64,000 bases of DNA from Halictus rubicundus. Taxonomy: Eukaryota; Arthropoda; Insecta; Hymenoptera; Halictidae. The stretch covers positions 15,107,943 through 15,171,942 of the forward strand of contig NC_135150.1 of NCBI RefSeq assembly GCF_050948215.1, given 5' to 3'. This document shows, piece after piece, positions 35,086 to 46,663 of the stretch. Under the pieces are notes generated by a model, which was not told where the DNA came from, did no database searches, and was given only the letters and a program-made list of their open reading frames with translations. Position 1 is the first letter of the stretch, and each line of letters begins with the position of its first letter. Both the position numbers and the translations under genes were made by a program.

Positions 35086-35884
35086 GGGGTATCCATAAGT
35101 AATCAATTATTTGCTAAAAATTTGTTTTGCCTTTAGTTCTGTACCGATCGTTGAAGAGGAAACGCGTATTCTTTTACAGTCTTTCGTAAAGCAACCTGTG
35201 TTCAAAATATTTTAAAAAGTATAATTTTTTTTACAACCCTGTAATAAAATGGCGGCGTCCGTACATTCCGAGGATCATATTCGTTATTGCATACTTTTTC
35301 ATTTTCATGCGCGATTTAATGCAACGGTAATATCAAACCGCAATATCAACCCCTAAACCTAGCTTATCACTTAGAAAGGTGTTACTGTGCATTTTTTGGG
35401 ACTGTCGTGGCATAATTCACTTCGAGTTGTTGGAACCTAGAGAAACTGCTGAGTTACTGCTGAGTTGTATTGTCAGCAATTACAACGGCTGTATTCAGAA
35501 TTATTAAAAAAGAGGACACCTTTAGTCTACAAAAAATGGTGTAATACTGCAAATTGACAATGCCCGGCCCCATACAACGAAATTCACTCAGGAAAAAATC
35601 AAAGAATTGCAATGAGAACTCTATCTTCTTCTTTTCAGACCTCTGGAGCATTATTTAAGAAATAAAACATTCGCTTCTGTAGAAGATGTAAGGAGGCACC
35701 TTGAGTTTTAGTTTGCTTCACGAACCCTGGATTTCTATAACAGGAGGATTGAAAATTCGCAGGAAAGATGGTAAACTGTCCTTGATAATGATGGAGATTA
35801 TATAATAAATTAGGAAATAAAAACTTGAATTTACTACAAAGTTTGTTTTAGATTTCAAAATAATTGATTACTTATGGGTCCTCC
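35086..35884 (+). mobile_element. mariner element, copy 4, internally deleted (799 bp)
   Basis: TA at 35084-35085 and 35885-35886 flank inverted repeats ATCCATAAGTAATCAATTAT and AATAATTGATTACTTATGGG. Codons for MAASVHSEDHIRYC start at 35250, then a deletion removes most of the HTH region and the first catalytic motif. TAISTPK, FELLEP, QIDNARPH (second aspartate) and the tail LDFYN, DGDYIIN remain as a frameshifted and stop-ridden pseudogene. It shares with copy 1 the missing stretch just before the third catalytic site. The element is also bracketed by a 12-base direct repeat, TAATAGAACATA. Confidence 0.88.
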
Positions 35885-35899
35885 TAATAATAGAACATA

Positions 35900-38432
35900 G
35901 TTAGGCATTAATGTTGGGCAAAATGATAGATACATAATAAGAAATTTCTTTATTAATGCGTGACACTAATATTCTGTACACCTTGAACTCCCCTGATGAA
36001 TTCTCTATCTGGATAGGAAATAGTTAACTTTTTTAAGCGGGTAATAGACTGCTTCCTTTTACACTATTGCTACTTACATGAGTCAAACGTGTCCTCCACA
36101 TATTTCATTTCAACAGGTATTTTCAAAACACCACAATATATGTTACAGGATCAACATTTTTGGAAAAGTACCGTCTTGAAAGGCCGATTACATTGTCACT
36201 CCATTACTTTCAAAATGGCTTCCTACATATGGTCAGTGGTATACACGATGTCACGGCTGCCAATCTTGTAAACAGAGTGTACGACATACTAGCGGTGTAC
36301 CCATCATGTTCGAGGCACGTGGAAGACTGAATAGAATTTTTCGCGGGTCTTGCAACAATATCGAAGTCAAGGTCACCCAAGGTCACGGGAGATTGCGCGC
36401 GGAGGAATTAAGGTCTTGAAAAATCCCGCTAATGTTCCCACTTACCGGGGATCCGAAGAGATTATAGTAGACACGGATTTTTCCGTGGGAGCGTCGAAGG
36501 TAGAGGCGACGTTGATGATGGTCCGATCAGTGGGGTGCCTGGCGATCATCCTGCACGCGGCGTTTGAACCCGTGCGGTGCACATTGTCCGCGGTCGTGGC
36601 TGTCGATTACAACATCCCATCTTTCATTAGTCGAATAGGATATTGTGAAACCGTGATTGAAACGATGCCGGCGCACAAAACGGATGAACAAATATGATTA
36701 AGATAACATTCGTCGGCGAGGCTTACGTTTATTAGATTTCCCCCCCCCCCCCAATAGAATAAAGTAAACAGACGTAATGCTTCTGTACGTTGAATTACGA
36801 TTACGCGCGACATGGAGTTTCCCAAGAGGATGATTACGGGAGAGGAAGAAGGCAGCGCGCGTGATTGAATTTGTCCGTCGGTAACATTGATGCACACCAA
36901 GGAGGAGAGCTAGAAAGGCTTAATTTTGCGAGACGAGTCCTTGAAGGAACGACCATAATCCGCCGGGCGTACGATTCACCGCGAAAACGGACGAAACAGG
37001 TGACCGTCACGGCCGAAAGTGTTTCAGCACGGATAAAAAAGTCAGGCGTTTTTCAGTCGCTTCCTATACAGAACGCCCACAACGATTAAACCAGACCGCG
37101 CGCGCATATCTAACATCCGGATGCCACGTAATGCTAATTGCATTACGCAACCTTGACTCTTTCGCCCTGGAAAAGAATCTGCTGCTCACCGAACCTCTTC
37201 TCCTTGAAAACACTCGAGATCAAAATTCCTCGACTATCCCGACACCTGTTTTCACAAAAAACATACCACGTTCATCATAACACGTTCATTACCATCTGTT
37301 ACGTGTGAGCGATACGATTCGCCGACCATCTTTAACCTCTTGGCCTTGTAGCTCCGTTTTCGAAGCAGCAAAAATTTTTAAAGATCTTCTTTGTTTGCTT
37401 TCTTTGCAAGGTCCTTGACTTACGACTTTTTTACAATATTTTTAATGTAAATAGCATACTCGTATACACGTCTTATTTCTGGCGTAATCCATTCGCGTTA
37501 ATTCGGTAGTATCCACAAGGGTTCAAGAAGCAATCATTGTAGGAAAAAATGTGGACTGTGGATCTGCATGCGAAATAAAAATGTTATACATCAATTGTAA
37601 GAAACAGAACCCAGGTAAAAAGTTATGACCTCCTTTAACAATTTTATTAAGATGAATATAACACATCGATCAAAAAACACATTGTGCCTACCAATTTTTG
37701 TCATAAATGTATAAAATTCTGAGAATAAACTTGCAACTAGAGTTCTCAAGAATGTTCTTCTAATAATAAACTTCGATCTTGTCAAGTAATAATTATTTCG
37801 TGGAATGGTAATTATGGTAATGAATGTAAAGCAACATCGATAACTAAATCCACGAAATTAATTTCAACCTAACCCACGAGGCGGTTCATTCCGGGAATAC
37901 GAAATGAGTATTTTTCACCGGCGATTTTGTCCGATACCGAATCCTTGGGCTTCGAGTTAAACGTAATATATTAGCTCGGATAACAGCCACGGTGATAAAT
38001 GTTACTGTATGTCGTCTTCATCGCGACGGAGGATGGTTTAATAATTTAAAGACTAGTCACGGACATCGGCGTCGCAATAACGATTGCGTAAGCGACCGTC
38101 GCGTCGTCGTTCGACTCTCTGTATTTATTGACGGAGCCGTGGCAGGAGTGTCATTACGAGAAGGAATCAGGTTCATGGAGGTAACAAGTGAGCCTGCTCG
38201 TTCAGGGATGTTTATTGCTCGTGTAATAAACTACTATTTTGAATTAGTTTGTAGGAACGATTCCGTGGAATTCTGCTCGGGCGCGTTACGTACCAGGAAA
38301 CGTATCATGTTATCAGTTACACTTCCCCTGACAATTTCATGTTTTTAGAACCCAATGTTGTCGATAAGGATCAACCTCGAATTTTCAAATATTTTCTCCA
38401 ACATTTTACCGCTGTGTTCTTTTGAGCAAATA
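35900..38432. other. Non-coding region
   Basis: Mostly AT-rich, with a poly-C run of about 12 bases near 36740-36752. No gene recognised. Confidence 0.5.
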
Positions 38433-39123
38433 CAGTCAGTACCATAAGTATTCGTACGCTCTTAAAAATCGCATAACTTTGTCAATATTGGACTATACTA
38501 CTTGAATTTTTTTGAGCAGTTAGAACAATTGGATTACTACATAAAGTGAAAAAAATTTTTTACAAAAATTGCAATTGGTCGAAAGTGCAGAGAAAGTACT
38601 AAAAGTTGTATTTTGCAACTTTTTTATGTGGACTTACATTGAAAATTTAGAAAGTACGATTTGTAGATCTGTATGATTTGTACATGTTCTAAGAATTTCA
38701 TCAAAATCTCTCAACGTTGCAATGAGCTGCAGATGTTCCAAGATGATCATAAGGGCGAAATTCCCTGAGAAGGCCAAAATTCTGCGACTTTCGCCCTTAA
38801 GTTTTCATCGTTAAATGTTTGTAGCTCAGTGCAATGTTGACCGATTTAGATGAAATATTCAGAATATGTATAATTGATACAGATGTACAAAGCGTATTTT
38901 TTAAATTTTTAATATAAACCTGCAAAAAAGTTGCAAAATACAACTTCTAGTACTTTCTCTGTAATTTTAATCAAACTTCAATTGAAATTTTAATGAAACA
39001 TTTTTCTCACGTTATGTAGTGATCCAGTTGTTCTAACTTCTCAAAAAAATTCAAGTAGTATAGTCCAATATTGACAAAGTTATGCGATTTTTAAGAGCGT
39101 ACGAATACTTATGGGACTGACTG
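38433..39123. mobile_element. Foldback Tc1-like element, 691 bp, almost entirely inverted repeat
   Basis: Flanked by TA (38431-38432 and 39124-39125). It begins CAGTCAGTACCATAAGTATT and ends AATACTTATGGGACTGACTG. The inverted similarity continues inward through CTTTGTCAATATTGGACTAT, AGAGAAAGTACTAAAAGTTG and GTTGTATTTTGCAACTTTTT to AAGGGCGAAA/TTTCGCCCTT around 38752-38799. Each arm is about 320 bases with only about 30 central bases unpaired. The outer 75 bases are nearly identical and the inner arms more diverged. It has no coding capacity, and CAGT ends with TA duplication suggest Tc1-type mobilisation. Confidence 0.88.
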
Positions 39124-39125
39124 TA

Positions 39126-41679
39126 GGTCAATTTAGGTGCACGGAAGGACATCTTGAGAAAAGATGGTCTACTGCTCGAAACGTATTAAGAAAATGATTA
39201 ACATTGTTCGAAATGGTGTCCATTGAAGACCATTTCCAAAACGTAAAATGTATCATTAAGATTATTTATTTAACGTAAAGTGAAAATAGCTGGAAGCTAG
39301 TATAATATATTTTCATTGGCGATAACAAATACATCCGATTTTAGATAATTTATTTCCCCGATCGTAGATGACGGAGAATGTGTAAAATAGAGCATGATCA
39401 TTAACAAATGCAGATTTAGTATTACTGTAGATAAAATTCTCCATCACAGGGTTAAGAAATAGGTTTATATTAGTTCAGAAACGAGTTAAAGTTTGTTTGA
39501 GACGGACACGGCCGAGCTAATTATCGTATCCTGAGAGGATCCGGGATCGAAACCGATGTATGAAAAATGCGCGCGCGAAAGGGTGAAAGAGCGCAAGTCG
39601 GCCGAAGTTTTTACCGAACGCGGATCCATTACCATCGGTAATGGGCGGCCATAACTCGGACAATAACAGCGGCGTGGTACAGATTCTTTCGAAGCGGAAA
39701 AAAGCGAAACGTCCCGGGGGAATATAGACCATAGCACGGGGCCCCGAACGGGGAAAAGAAGTCGGGCATCCCGTGAGAGAGGATCTGTTCTAGCGTGGCG
39801 GACAGAGAGGACGAAGAAGGTGGAGCATAAGGGAAACGGGATAGAGGAAGAAAAAGAAGAAGAAGAGGGAGGAAGAAGCGCGCGGTCGCAGTAGCAATCG
39901 ACAGACCCGTCATTAAAAATCAGTTAACCTCGCAATTACCGTGCGAGTCCGAGCCTATTAAGTGCGCGTAATCGGAAGAGACTTTTTTGGAATAATCGTT
40001 AGCAGCGAGCGAGCGAGCGAAAGAGAGGGGAACGCGCTCGGTGAAACGAGCTCGTAGGACTCGCAATCAGATCTGCGACTATTAAGGGGGAAAGGAGCGC
40101 TTTGTTTCGCGGCGAGGCGAACGGGAATAATGGGGACGATGCTACGGATTCTTTAGGACGAAAAGGACACCGAAGAAATATGTGCGATACCGCGTCTTGA
40201 ATGGGAAGCAGTGAACTTCGGAGACGCGTATCACCGCGGTAACGCGCCGGCCACGTTTATGGAGCTAAAAGATGGGAATGGAAACTAATAGCGGTCGGAG
40301 CAATCGATTTTGTACACTTTTATTGCCGTTTTATGGTAATCCTTTTTTCTATAAAAGGCACGGCGAAATTATATAATCGGTTCTGTTTCACAAGACCAGA
40401 GTAAAACGAATGACGATCGCGCCGCTCGCCGTGGTCCAAAATCGTTTGATACTCGTCCCCCCGCGTTGCAATAAAGATCCCGGCTCGTGACGAGAATTTA
40501 ATCTTCCCGAGCCTCCGCATCGAAATTCAAGGTCCGCGATGATCACCTTTCCAGAAAACTGGAAAGCCTTCTGTTCGAGGAGAAATTACAAAATTCGATC
40601 AGGACGAAAAGAAGAAAGCACAACAGGAGTGTAATTTAGTATCGCAACGCAGCCGTCTCTTTACCTAAACAGGACGCCGTCATAAATGTCCGTGGCTTGA
40701 AACACGGCCTAAGAATTGTCCGCCAAAAATGGCCACGTCGCACGTAACGCGTTGCAGATAACCAAAAGAGGCTCCCCGGATCGACATACATCTTCGCCGC
40801 GTGATAAATAAAATTGCGAAATGTTTAAATCAATTTCCGTCGTATGGAAAGGCTGTCGGGCCGCTTCTCGGGAAAATGGTACCTCGGTGCTCTTTATCGG
40901 CACGCGATCTATCCCATATTCGCGGTCGCGCTTCACGCGTGGGCACGACAACCGCGCCGGAAATGATTCTCGATTTTTTCACGAGCGTCATCGCGGACCG
41001 AAACTTTTGCGCCGGCCGCTTTATCCGCGAATGGCCCCGCTCGCTCGCGCGCCAGATCCGCGCGCCGAAGAGCGACGGGCAACAATGCAACGGAAATCGC
41101 TCCTAATACGTTGACACCCATGCACGTTATTACCTTAATGTTCCTCGTTGGCCCTGGCGAGGGTCCGTTTCTCTGTTCCAATGGCCCATTCATGGCCCCG
41201 AAGGAGAAGTCCGAAATCCGGTCGCCGGAATGAGCCATTGTGTCGCCACGGAACGCTCGCGTCTGCTCACAAAAGAGTCGCTCCGCTGCTACCGTGCGAA
41301 TGTTGCAACACGACAGTCGTTGCAACGATGCAGCGGACGCACCGTGACGCAAACAAGTAGAGTCGAAAAATGGTCCGCGCGAGGGAAACAACCCTTGTTT
41401 CGGACGTCGACCGGTATGCAAAACGGCCGAGCCGAAACTTCGCCCCTCCGGCGAGAGTACCTGTTTAGCCCGAGATTGTTTGGACGGGTCGTAGTAGAAA
41501 CAATCGAACGATTTGCGCGTATTGTCGCGCCACAAAGTTGAAAAGGCGGAACGGCTTCGGAACGGCGCGGCGACTCGTCGACTTGACGGGTTGCGAAGTA
41601 GCTCGGCTGCATTTCGTCTTGCAGATTGGGGTTCGCTGAGTTTCCATGTTGCACAGTCACTATATCGCTTTGATCGAAT
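39126..41679. other. Non-coding region
   Basis: AT-rich to about 39.4 kb, then GC-rich. Overlapping open frames on both strands at 40.8-41.6 kb (up to 200 codons) have no domain. Confidence 0.45.
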
Positions 41680-41683
41680 TTAA

Positions 41684-43631
41684 ACCCTTAGCAGTCGAGC
41701 GACGACTCTGAGGCGCCAAATTGTTGTATTATTCAAGGTATGCAGTATTAAATTTGTTTGTATTTAATAAATTAGTAGATATCACTTCTGGAGTTCTTTC
41801 TTTAAATATTCGACTTCCCAACGATTAAAATAGTGCTCCAGAATTTCTTCAGATAATTGTTGTACCATTATTCAAGGTACTGTTCGCAGTATTAAACTTG
41901 TCTGTATTTAATAAATTAGTAGATATCGCTTCCGAAGTTCTTTCTTTAAATACTCGACGTTCCAACGATGAAAATAGTGTTTCAAAATTTCTTCAGATAA
42001 TTGTTGTACCATTATTCAAGGTACTGTTCGCAGTATTAAAGTCTGTATTTAATAAATTAGTAGATATCGCTTCCGAAGTTCTTTCTTTAAATATTTGTCG
42101 TCCCAACGATTAAAATAGTGCTCCAGAATTTCTTCAGATAATTGTGGTACAGTTATTCAAAGTATGCAGTATTAAATTTGTTTGTATTTAATAAATCAGT
42201 AGATATCACTTCTGGAGTTCTTTCTTTAAATATTCGACGCCACAATGATTAAAATAGTGTTCCAGAACTTCTTCAGATAATTTTTTGACCATTATTCAAG
42301 GTACTGTTCGCAGTATTAAACTTGTCTGTATTTAATAAATTAGTAGATATCGCTTCCGAAGTTCTTTCTTTAAATACTCGACGTTCCAACGATGAAAATA
42401 GTGTTTCAGAATTTCTTCAGATAATTGTTGTACCATTATTCAAGGTACTGTTTGCAGTATTAAATTTGTCTGTATTTAATAAATTAGTAGATATCGCTTC
42501 CGAAGTTCTTTCTTTAAATATTTGTCGTCCCAACGATTAAAATAGTGCTCCAGAATTTCTTCAGATAATTGTGGTACAGTTATTCAAAGTATGCAGTATT
42601 AAATTTGTTTGTATTTAATAAATCAGTAGATATCACTTTTGGAGTTCTTTCTTTAAATATTCGACGCCACAATGATTAAAATAGTGTTCCAGAACTTCTT
42701 CAGATAATTTTTTGACCATTATTCAAGGTACTGTTCGCAGTATTAAACTTGTCTGTATTTAATAAATTAGTAGATATCGCTTCCGAAGTTCTTTCTTTAA
42801 ATACTCGACGTTCCAACGATGAAAATAGTGTTTCAAAATTTCTTCAGATAATTGTTGTACCATTATTCAAGGTACTGTTCGCAGTATTAAAGTCTGTATT
42901 TAATAAATTAGTAGATATCGCTTCCGGAGTTCTTTCTTTAAATATTTGTCGTCCCAACGATTAAAATAGTGCTCCAGAATTTCTTCAGATAATTGTGGTA
43001 CAGTTATTCAAAGTATGCAGTATTAAATTTGTTTGTATTTAATAAATCAGTAGATATCACTTCTGGAGTTCTTTCTTTAAATATTCGACGCCACAATGAT
43101 TAAAATAGTGTTCCAGAACTTCTTCAGATAATTGTTATACCATTATTCAAGGTACTGTTCGCAGTATTAAATTTGTCTGTATTTAATAAATTAGTAGATA
43201 TCACTTTTGAAGTTCTTTCTTTAAATACTCGACGTTCCAACGATGAAAATAGTGTTTCAGAATTTCTTCAGATAATTGTTGTACCATTATTCAAGGTACT
43301 GTTCGCAGTATTAAATTTGTCTGTATTTAATAAATTAGTAGATATCGCTTCCGAAGTTCTTTCTTTAAATATTTGTCGTCCCAACGATTAAAATAGTGTT
43401 TCAGAATTTCTTCAGATTTTTGGAAACCTGGAACAGTGAAAAAATTAGTGGTGAACGTAAACGACCCAGTAAGCACACTGCGTCGATAAAAGAAAGGTTG
43501 CAGGCGGAGGGTTAATTATTGTATGAGGTGTTATATCAGTTTCAAAACCATAAAATGGAAGAAATATAGAATAGGATTATTCTAGGCCGCAAGAGATCTT
43601 CCGGAATTAAAATAGCTCCGAGTGCAAGGGG
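41684..43631. mobile_element. TTAA-type MITE with its interior expanded into a satellite (1948 bp)
   Basis: The left end is TTAA, one extra A, then CCCTTAGCAGTCGAGCGACG. The right end is CTCCGAGTGCAAGGG then G and TTAA (43632-43635). These match the ends of the 240-bp copy at 6252-6491. The right-hand unique part (ATTCTAGGCCG, GGAATTAAAATAGCTCCGAG) also matches that copy. The interior is replaced by the tandem array described separately. Confidence 0.8.
41740..43420. repeat. Satellite array, twelve ~142-bp monomers in a three-monomer higher-order repeat
   Basis: The marker CAGTATTAAA recurs at 41743, 41887, 42031, 42167, 42311, 42454, 42593, 42738, 42882, 43018, 43162 and 43306. Spacings of 144, 144 and 136 (with 1-3 base noise) repeat four times, so units of 424-426 bp carry three distinguishable monomers. 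One type reads GTGGTACAGTTATTCAAAG, and another has AAAGTCTGT instead of AAACTTGTCTGT. Open frames of 71-72 codons recur once per trimer and are an effect of the periodicity. Confidence 0.93.
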
Positions 43632-44330
43632 TTAAAGAAAGTGACGTAAAGAATGTTTCCTTATCTCCCCCATTCGCAAAAAAAAACTGTACTGCATCTT
43701 GCAGAAGCGTGCAACAGCTCCACCAAAAATTGTAAACGCGTTAACCGAGAGCGACCGCAACTGTCTTAACACTTTGATTGCCAAACTAGAAACCTAAAAA
43801 ATTCCATAAAACCAAAGTAAGTTACTTAATGACATAAAAATTGAAAAAATATTAAATCTATGACATTTAGTTATCCTCCAACTTTCTCGTATTTTACAGG
43901 TCCTAATCGGTACAACGAATATACTAACGCGTCACCCACATATGTGTGACACTCTAGTGAACGTGTCAACGAAGAACGACGCCTCGCCGCCAATGAAAAT
44001 CCAGCATGACATGTCCGAGTACGATGAATAATCTCGTGGCAACGAAGATCCAGTAAAAATCGGGATTTTACGAGAGGTCCCTCGGGTTGTGCTCGCCCAG
44101 AGTGCGCCTAGTGGATGCATCAATGTTGCAGAGTCTGTTTCGCCGAGGAAACGCGAAAGTGCAGGGAGGGCTGTCCGTGTTATTAACGTCAGTACACGGG
44201 GCTGGTAATAAAACGAATTTCGTACACACGTATGTACGTCAGAGTCAGCCGGCGGTATGCAAATGCCGGATGGGAGGTATAAAGCCGGCGAACGATAAAA
44301 TAAATCGTTTGGGGCGCACGCGATTCGGTG

Positions 44331-44379
44331 CAGCGCGTTGCAGCGCGTTGCAGAGCGGTGCAGAGCGGTGCAGAGCGGC
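44331..44379. repeat. Decamer tandem repeat (CAGCGCGTTG / CAGAGCGGTG)
   Basis: Two copies of CAGCGCGTTG followed by about three of CAGAGCGGTG in perfect ten-base register. Confidence 0.85.
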
Positions 44380-44832
44380 GGTGCAGCAAGCGGTGGACGA
44401 GCGGATTGGAGCGGAGCGTAGCCGCGGCGTTCGATATACATTTAAACGACATAGTAGTCGCACGATGAAACTTTATGGACGCTATTAAGCGGCGGGTAGC
44501 GGCCGGAGGGAAGAGGCAGAGAGATCGAGGCCGATAAAGACGTTGTCAGGAGGCAGCCAGCCAGCGGGCTACCCTCTCCTCCGTTTGGATCGGTTTTCGA
44601 GGGTCGACCTCGAGGACTTAAGCCCTGGACCATCCGCGTCCTAGCGCCTCGGCCTCCGGGAAGACGGAGGGAGAAAGAGAGAGCGCATCGCGCACGTTAG
44701 TCAGGATTAGAAGGGCTTCGGGGGCCTCCGACACGAAATTCGTTAGCGCGAGGATGTATTCACCACCCGGGGGGAGAAAAGGAAAGGGAACGGCGGGGAA
44801 TAGAATGGCGGGAGCGAGAGACCCGAGGCCGG

Positions 44833-44850
44833 CTCTCTCTCTCTCTCTCT
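44833..44850. repeat. (CT)n microsatellite
   Basis: Nine CT units. Confidence 0.85.
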
Positions 44851-45844
44851 CCTCTCCTCTCGTGAAAAGACCAACGAAAGGACGCGGCGCATTCCGAGAG
44901 ATCGAAAGGAAGCCACGAGGAGAAATATTTAGGGCTCGTCAGTATAATCACGCCGTTGGAAGATATATTTTATTGCCTACTCCCGGAGTACCGTACGGCC
45001 GCCGAGAACTAGCTGCCGGCAGGTGCGACCGGTGCTCTCTGAACCTGCAACCATCGGCCGGGATAAAAACGTGTGATTCTCTCGGTTCCTCAAATGATCC
45101 GCCATGGAAAACACCCGAACCGGCAGCTTTTACACGCGCAGAGCGAGAGAGAGAGAAAGAGAGTGGATTATTGACATGTCGTCGTCCGAGTTGTCGGTGG
45201 GTCAAACGAATATCGCGGCTGACAGAATCGGTAATGTAATTAAGACGACCGGTCCGGGCAAGATTAACGAGCAGGGAAGCGTCTCTTCGAGCTGTTTTCT
45301 TTTTCGAGTCGTTCGCTGTTGTGCCATCTAGACGAGGAAATAATTTCTTCGATGTCGAAGCTGGAAATTATCCGAATTTTATTTCCGTCGCGAGAAGATG
45401 CTCCGAGTTCTTGCAAGCCGCGAAACTCATCCGGTCCCTCGGCGCAGAATTAATGTCCTCCGAAGGATTTGCCGCGCGCCGTGTGTTCTTTATTTTGACA
45501 GAGAAATATTTATAACTATATCTCCGGGTCTGGCCGTAATCCCTCACGCGAAATCCGATTCAGGTCACTTTATGCAAAGCAGGTTTTGCATAGCATTTGA
45601 CGCGACGACATGCACGAGGACGATGGGACATGAGACGGTAATTCGTACGTGACGAATCGCTCGAATACCGATTTTTATCGTCAACCAGCAGTTACGCATT
45701 ATACTTTCTCGCATACTGATGCTGTGTCACCTTGGACCCATGCGAACAGGCCGGGCACACTTAATTTAATAAGCATTTAATTGATCCTATTCACATTTTT
45801 ATCATATTCACAGTATATTCTATATTAATACCTGCAGTGATTAA

Positions 45845-46018
45845 CACTAAACCTACCGCGGTCAAAATTATTGAAATTGGAAAAACAAAATTGCTGACTT
45901 GACTTCTTTATTCAAGCACATATTAGAATGAAAATCATTCGAAGTTTAGATTAATTCAATCTTCTCCCTTCTAGAAGGCGTTTCACTTTTATATTTTTCG
46001 TGCTCGGTGGATTTAGTG
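45845..46018. mobile_element. TTAA-type MITE, CACTAAACC family, 174 bp
   Basis: TTAA then CACTAAACCTACCGCGGTCA at the left and TGCTCGGTGGATTTAGTG then TTAA at the right (45841-45844 and 46019-46022). The ends are inverted repeats and there is no coding capacity. TTAA target sites suggest a piggyBac-type source. Confidence 0.78.
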
Positions 46019-46022
46019 TTAA

Positions 46023-46170
46023 TTTCGAATTGGTTTATGCTGGAGATACATTGGATAAAAATCAAAAAGACTGTTTGTGGATTAGTATGGAACATTTCGT
46101 ACTTTTCCACAGACTGAAACGAAGTGTAGGAAAACAGGCAGCAAGTGCAATCTAACGAAAATAATTATTC
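46023..46170. other. Short AT-rich spacer
   Basis: Nothing recognised between two MITEs. Confidence 0.4.
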
Positions 46171-46310
46171 GACTGCGGATTTTATGCACTTATGATCCAA
46201 ATGGACAGGTGAATTTAATAGTACTATTACATTATTAAAGAAAATCAATTTCTATTTCGCTCCAGTTTGTTGCAATTGAAATAGAATATTTTGCATAAAG
46301 ATCCGCAGCC
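46171..46310. mobile_element. GACTGCGGA-family MITE, shortened copy (140 bp)
   Basis: Starts GACTGCGGATTTTATGCACT and ends TTTTGCATAAAGATCCGCAG then CC and TA. About 50 bases shorter than the complete copies. The left flank reads TTC rather than TA, presumably a point change. A further piece of the same terminus (AAAGATCCTCAGACTG) lies at 46420-46436. Confidence 0.62.
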
Positions 46311-46612
46311 TAATTATTATTGTTCCAATGGTCGTTGTAAAGAATTTTTTAGTCGATGTAAGACATTTTTCCAATTTTTAGATTTTTATAAAATATTCAG
46401 AGAAAGTAAGAATTTGTATAAAGATCCTCAGACTGAATATTAATATTTAATTGATCTTAACCCATTTGCATCATAAGGAAATATGAAAAGAAGGCCTTTA
46501 TCACCAAACCTTTTTTTTATTATATTTAAGTACAAAAATGACTACAAGTAAAAGAACTTCATATTTCAGCATTATAAGAAAACATCCGGTGATAGTGACC
46601 AGGAAAATTGAG

Positions 46613-46663
<51 letters not shown>

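Larger units (their letters stand above)
43636..45840. other. Non-coding region with simple repeats
   Basis: A GCAG-type decamer repeat and a CT run are listed separately. Open frames here are Arg/Ser-rich and overlap on both strands. No gene recognised. Confidence 0.5.

Noticed and set aside
40933..41535. 200-codon minus-strand open frame
   Set aside because: Overlapped by plus-strand frames over its whole length. No domain and a composition matching the local base bias.
41898..43391. Four near-identical 71-72-codon open frames at ~425-bp spacing
   Set aside because: They are a by-product of the satellite periodicity. The frame covers parts of two monomers, carries in-frame differences typical of repeat drift and has no domain.
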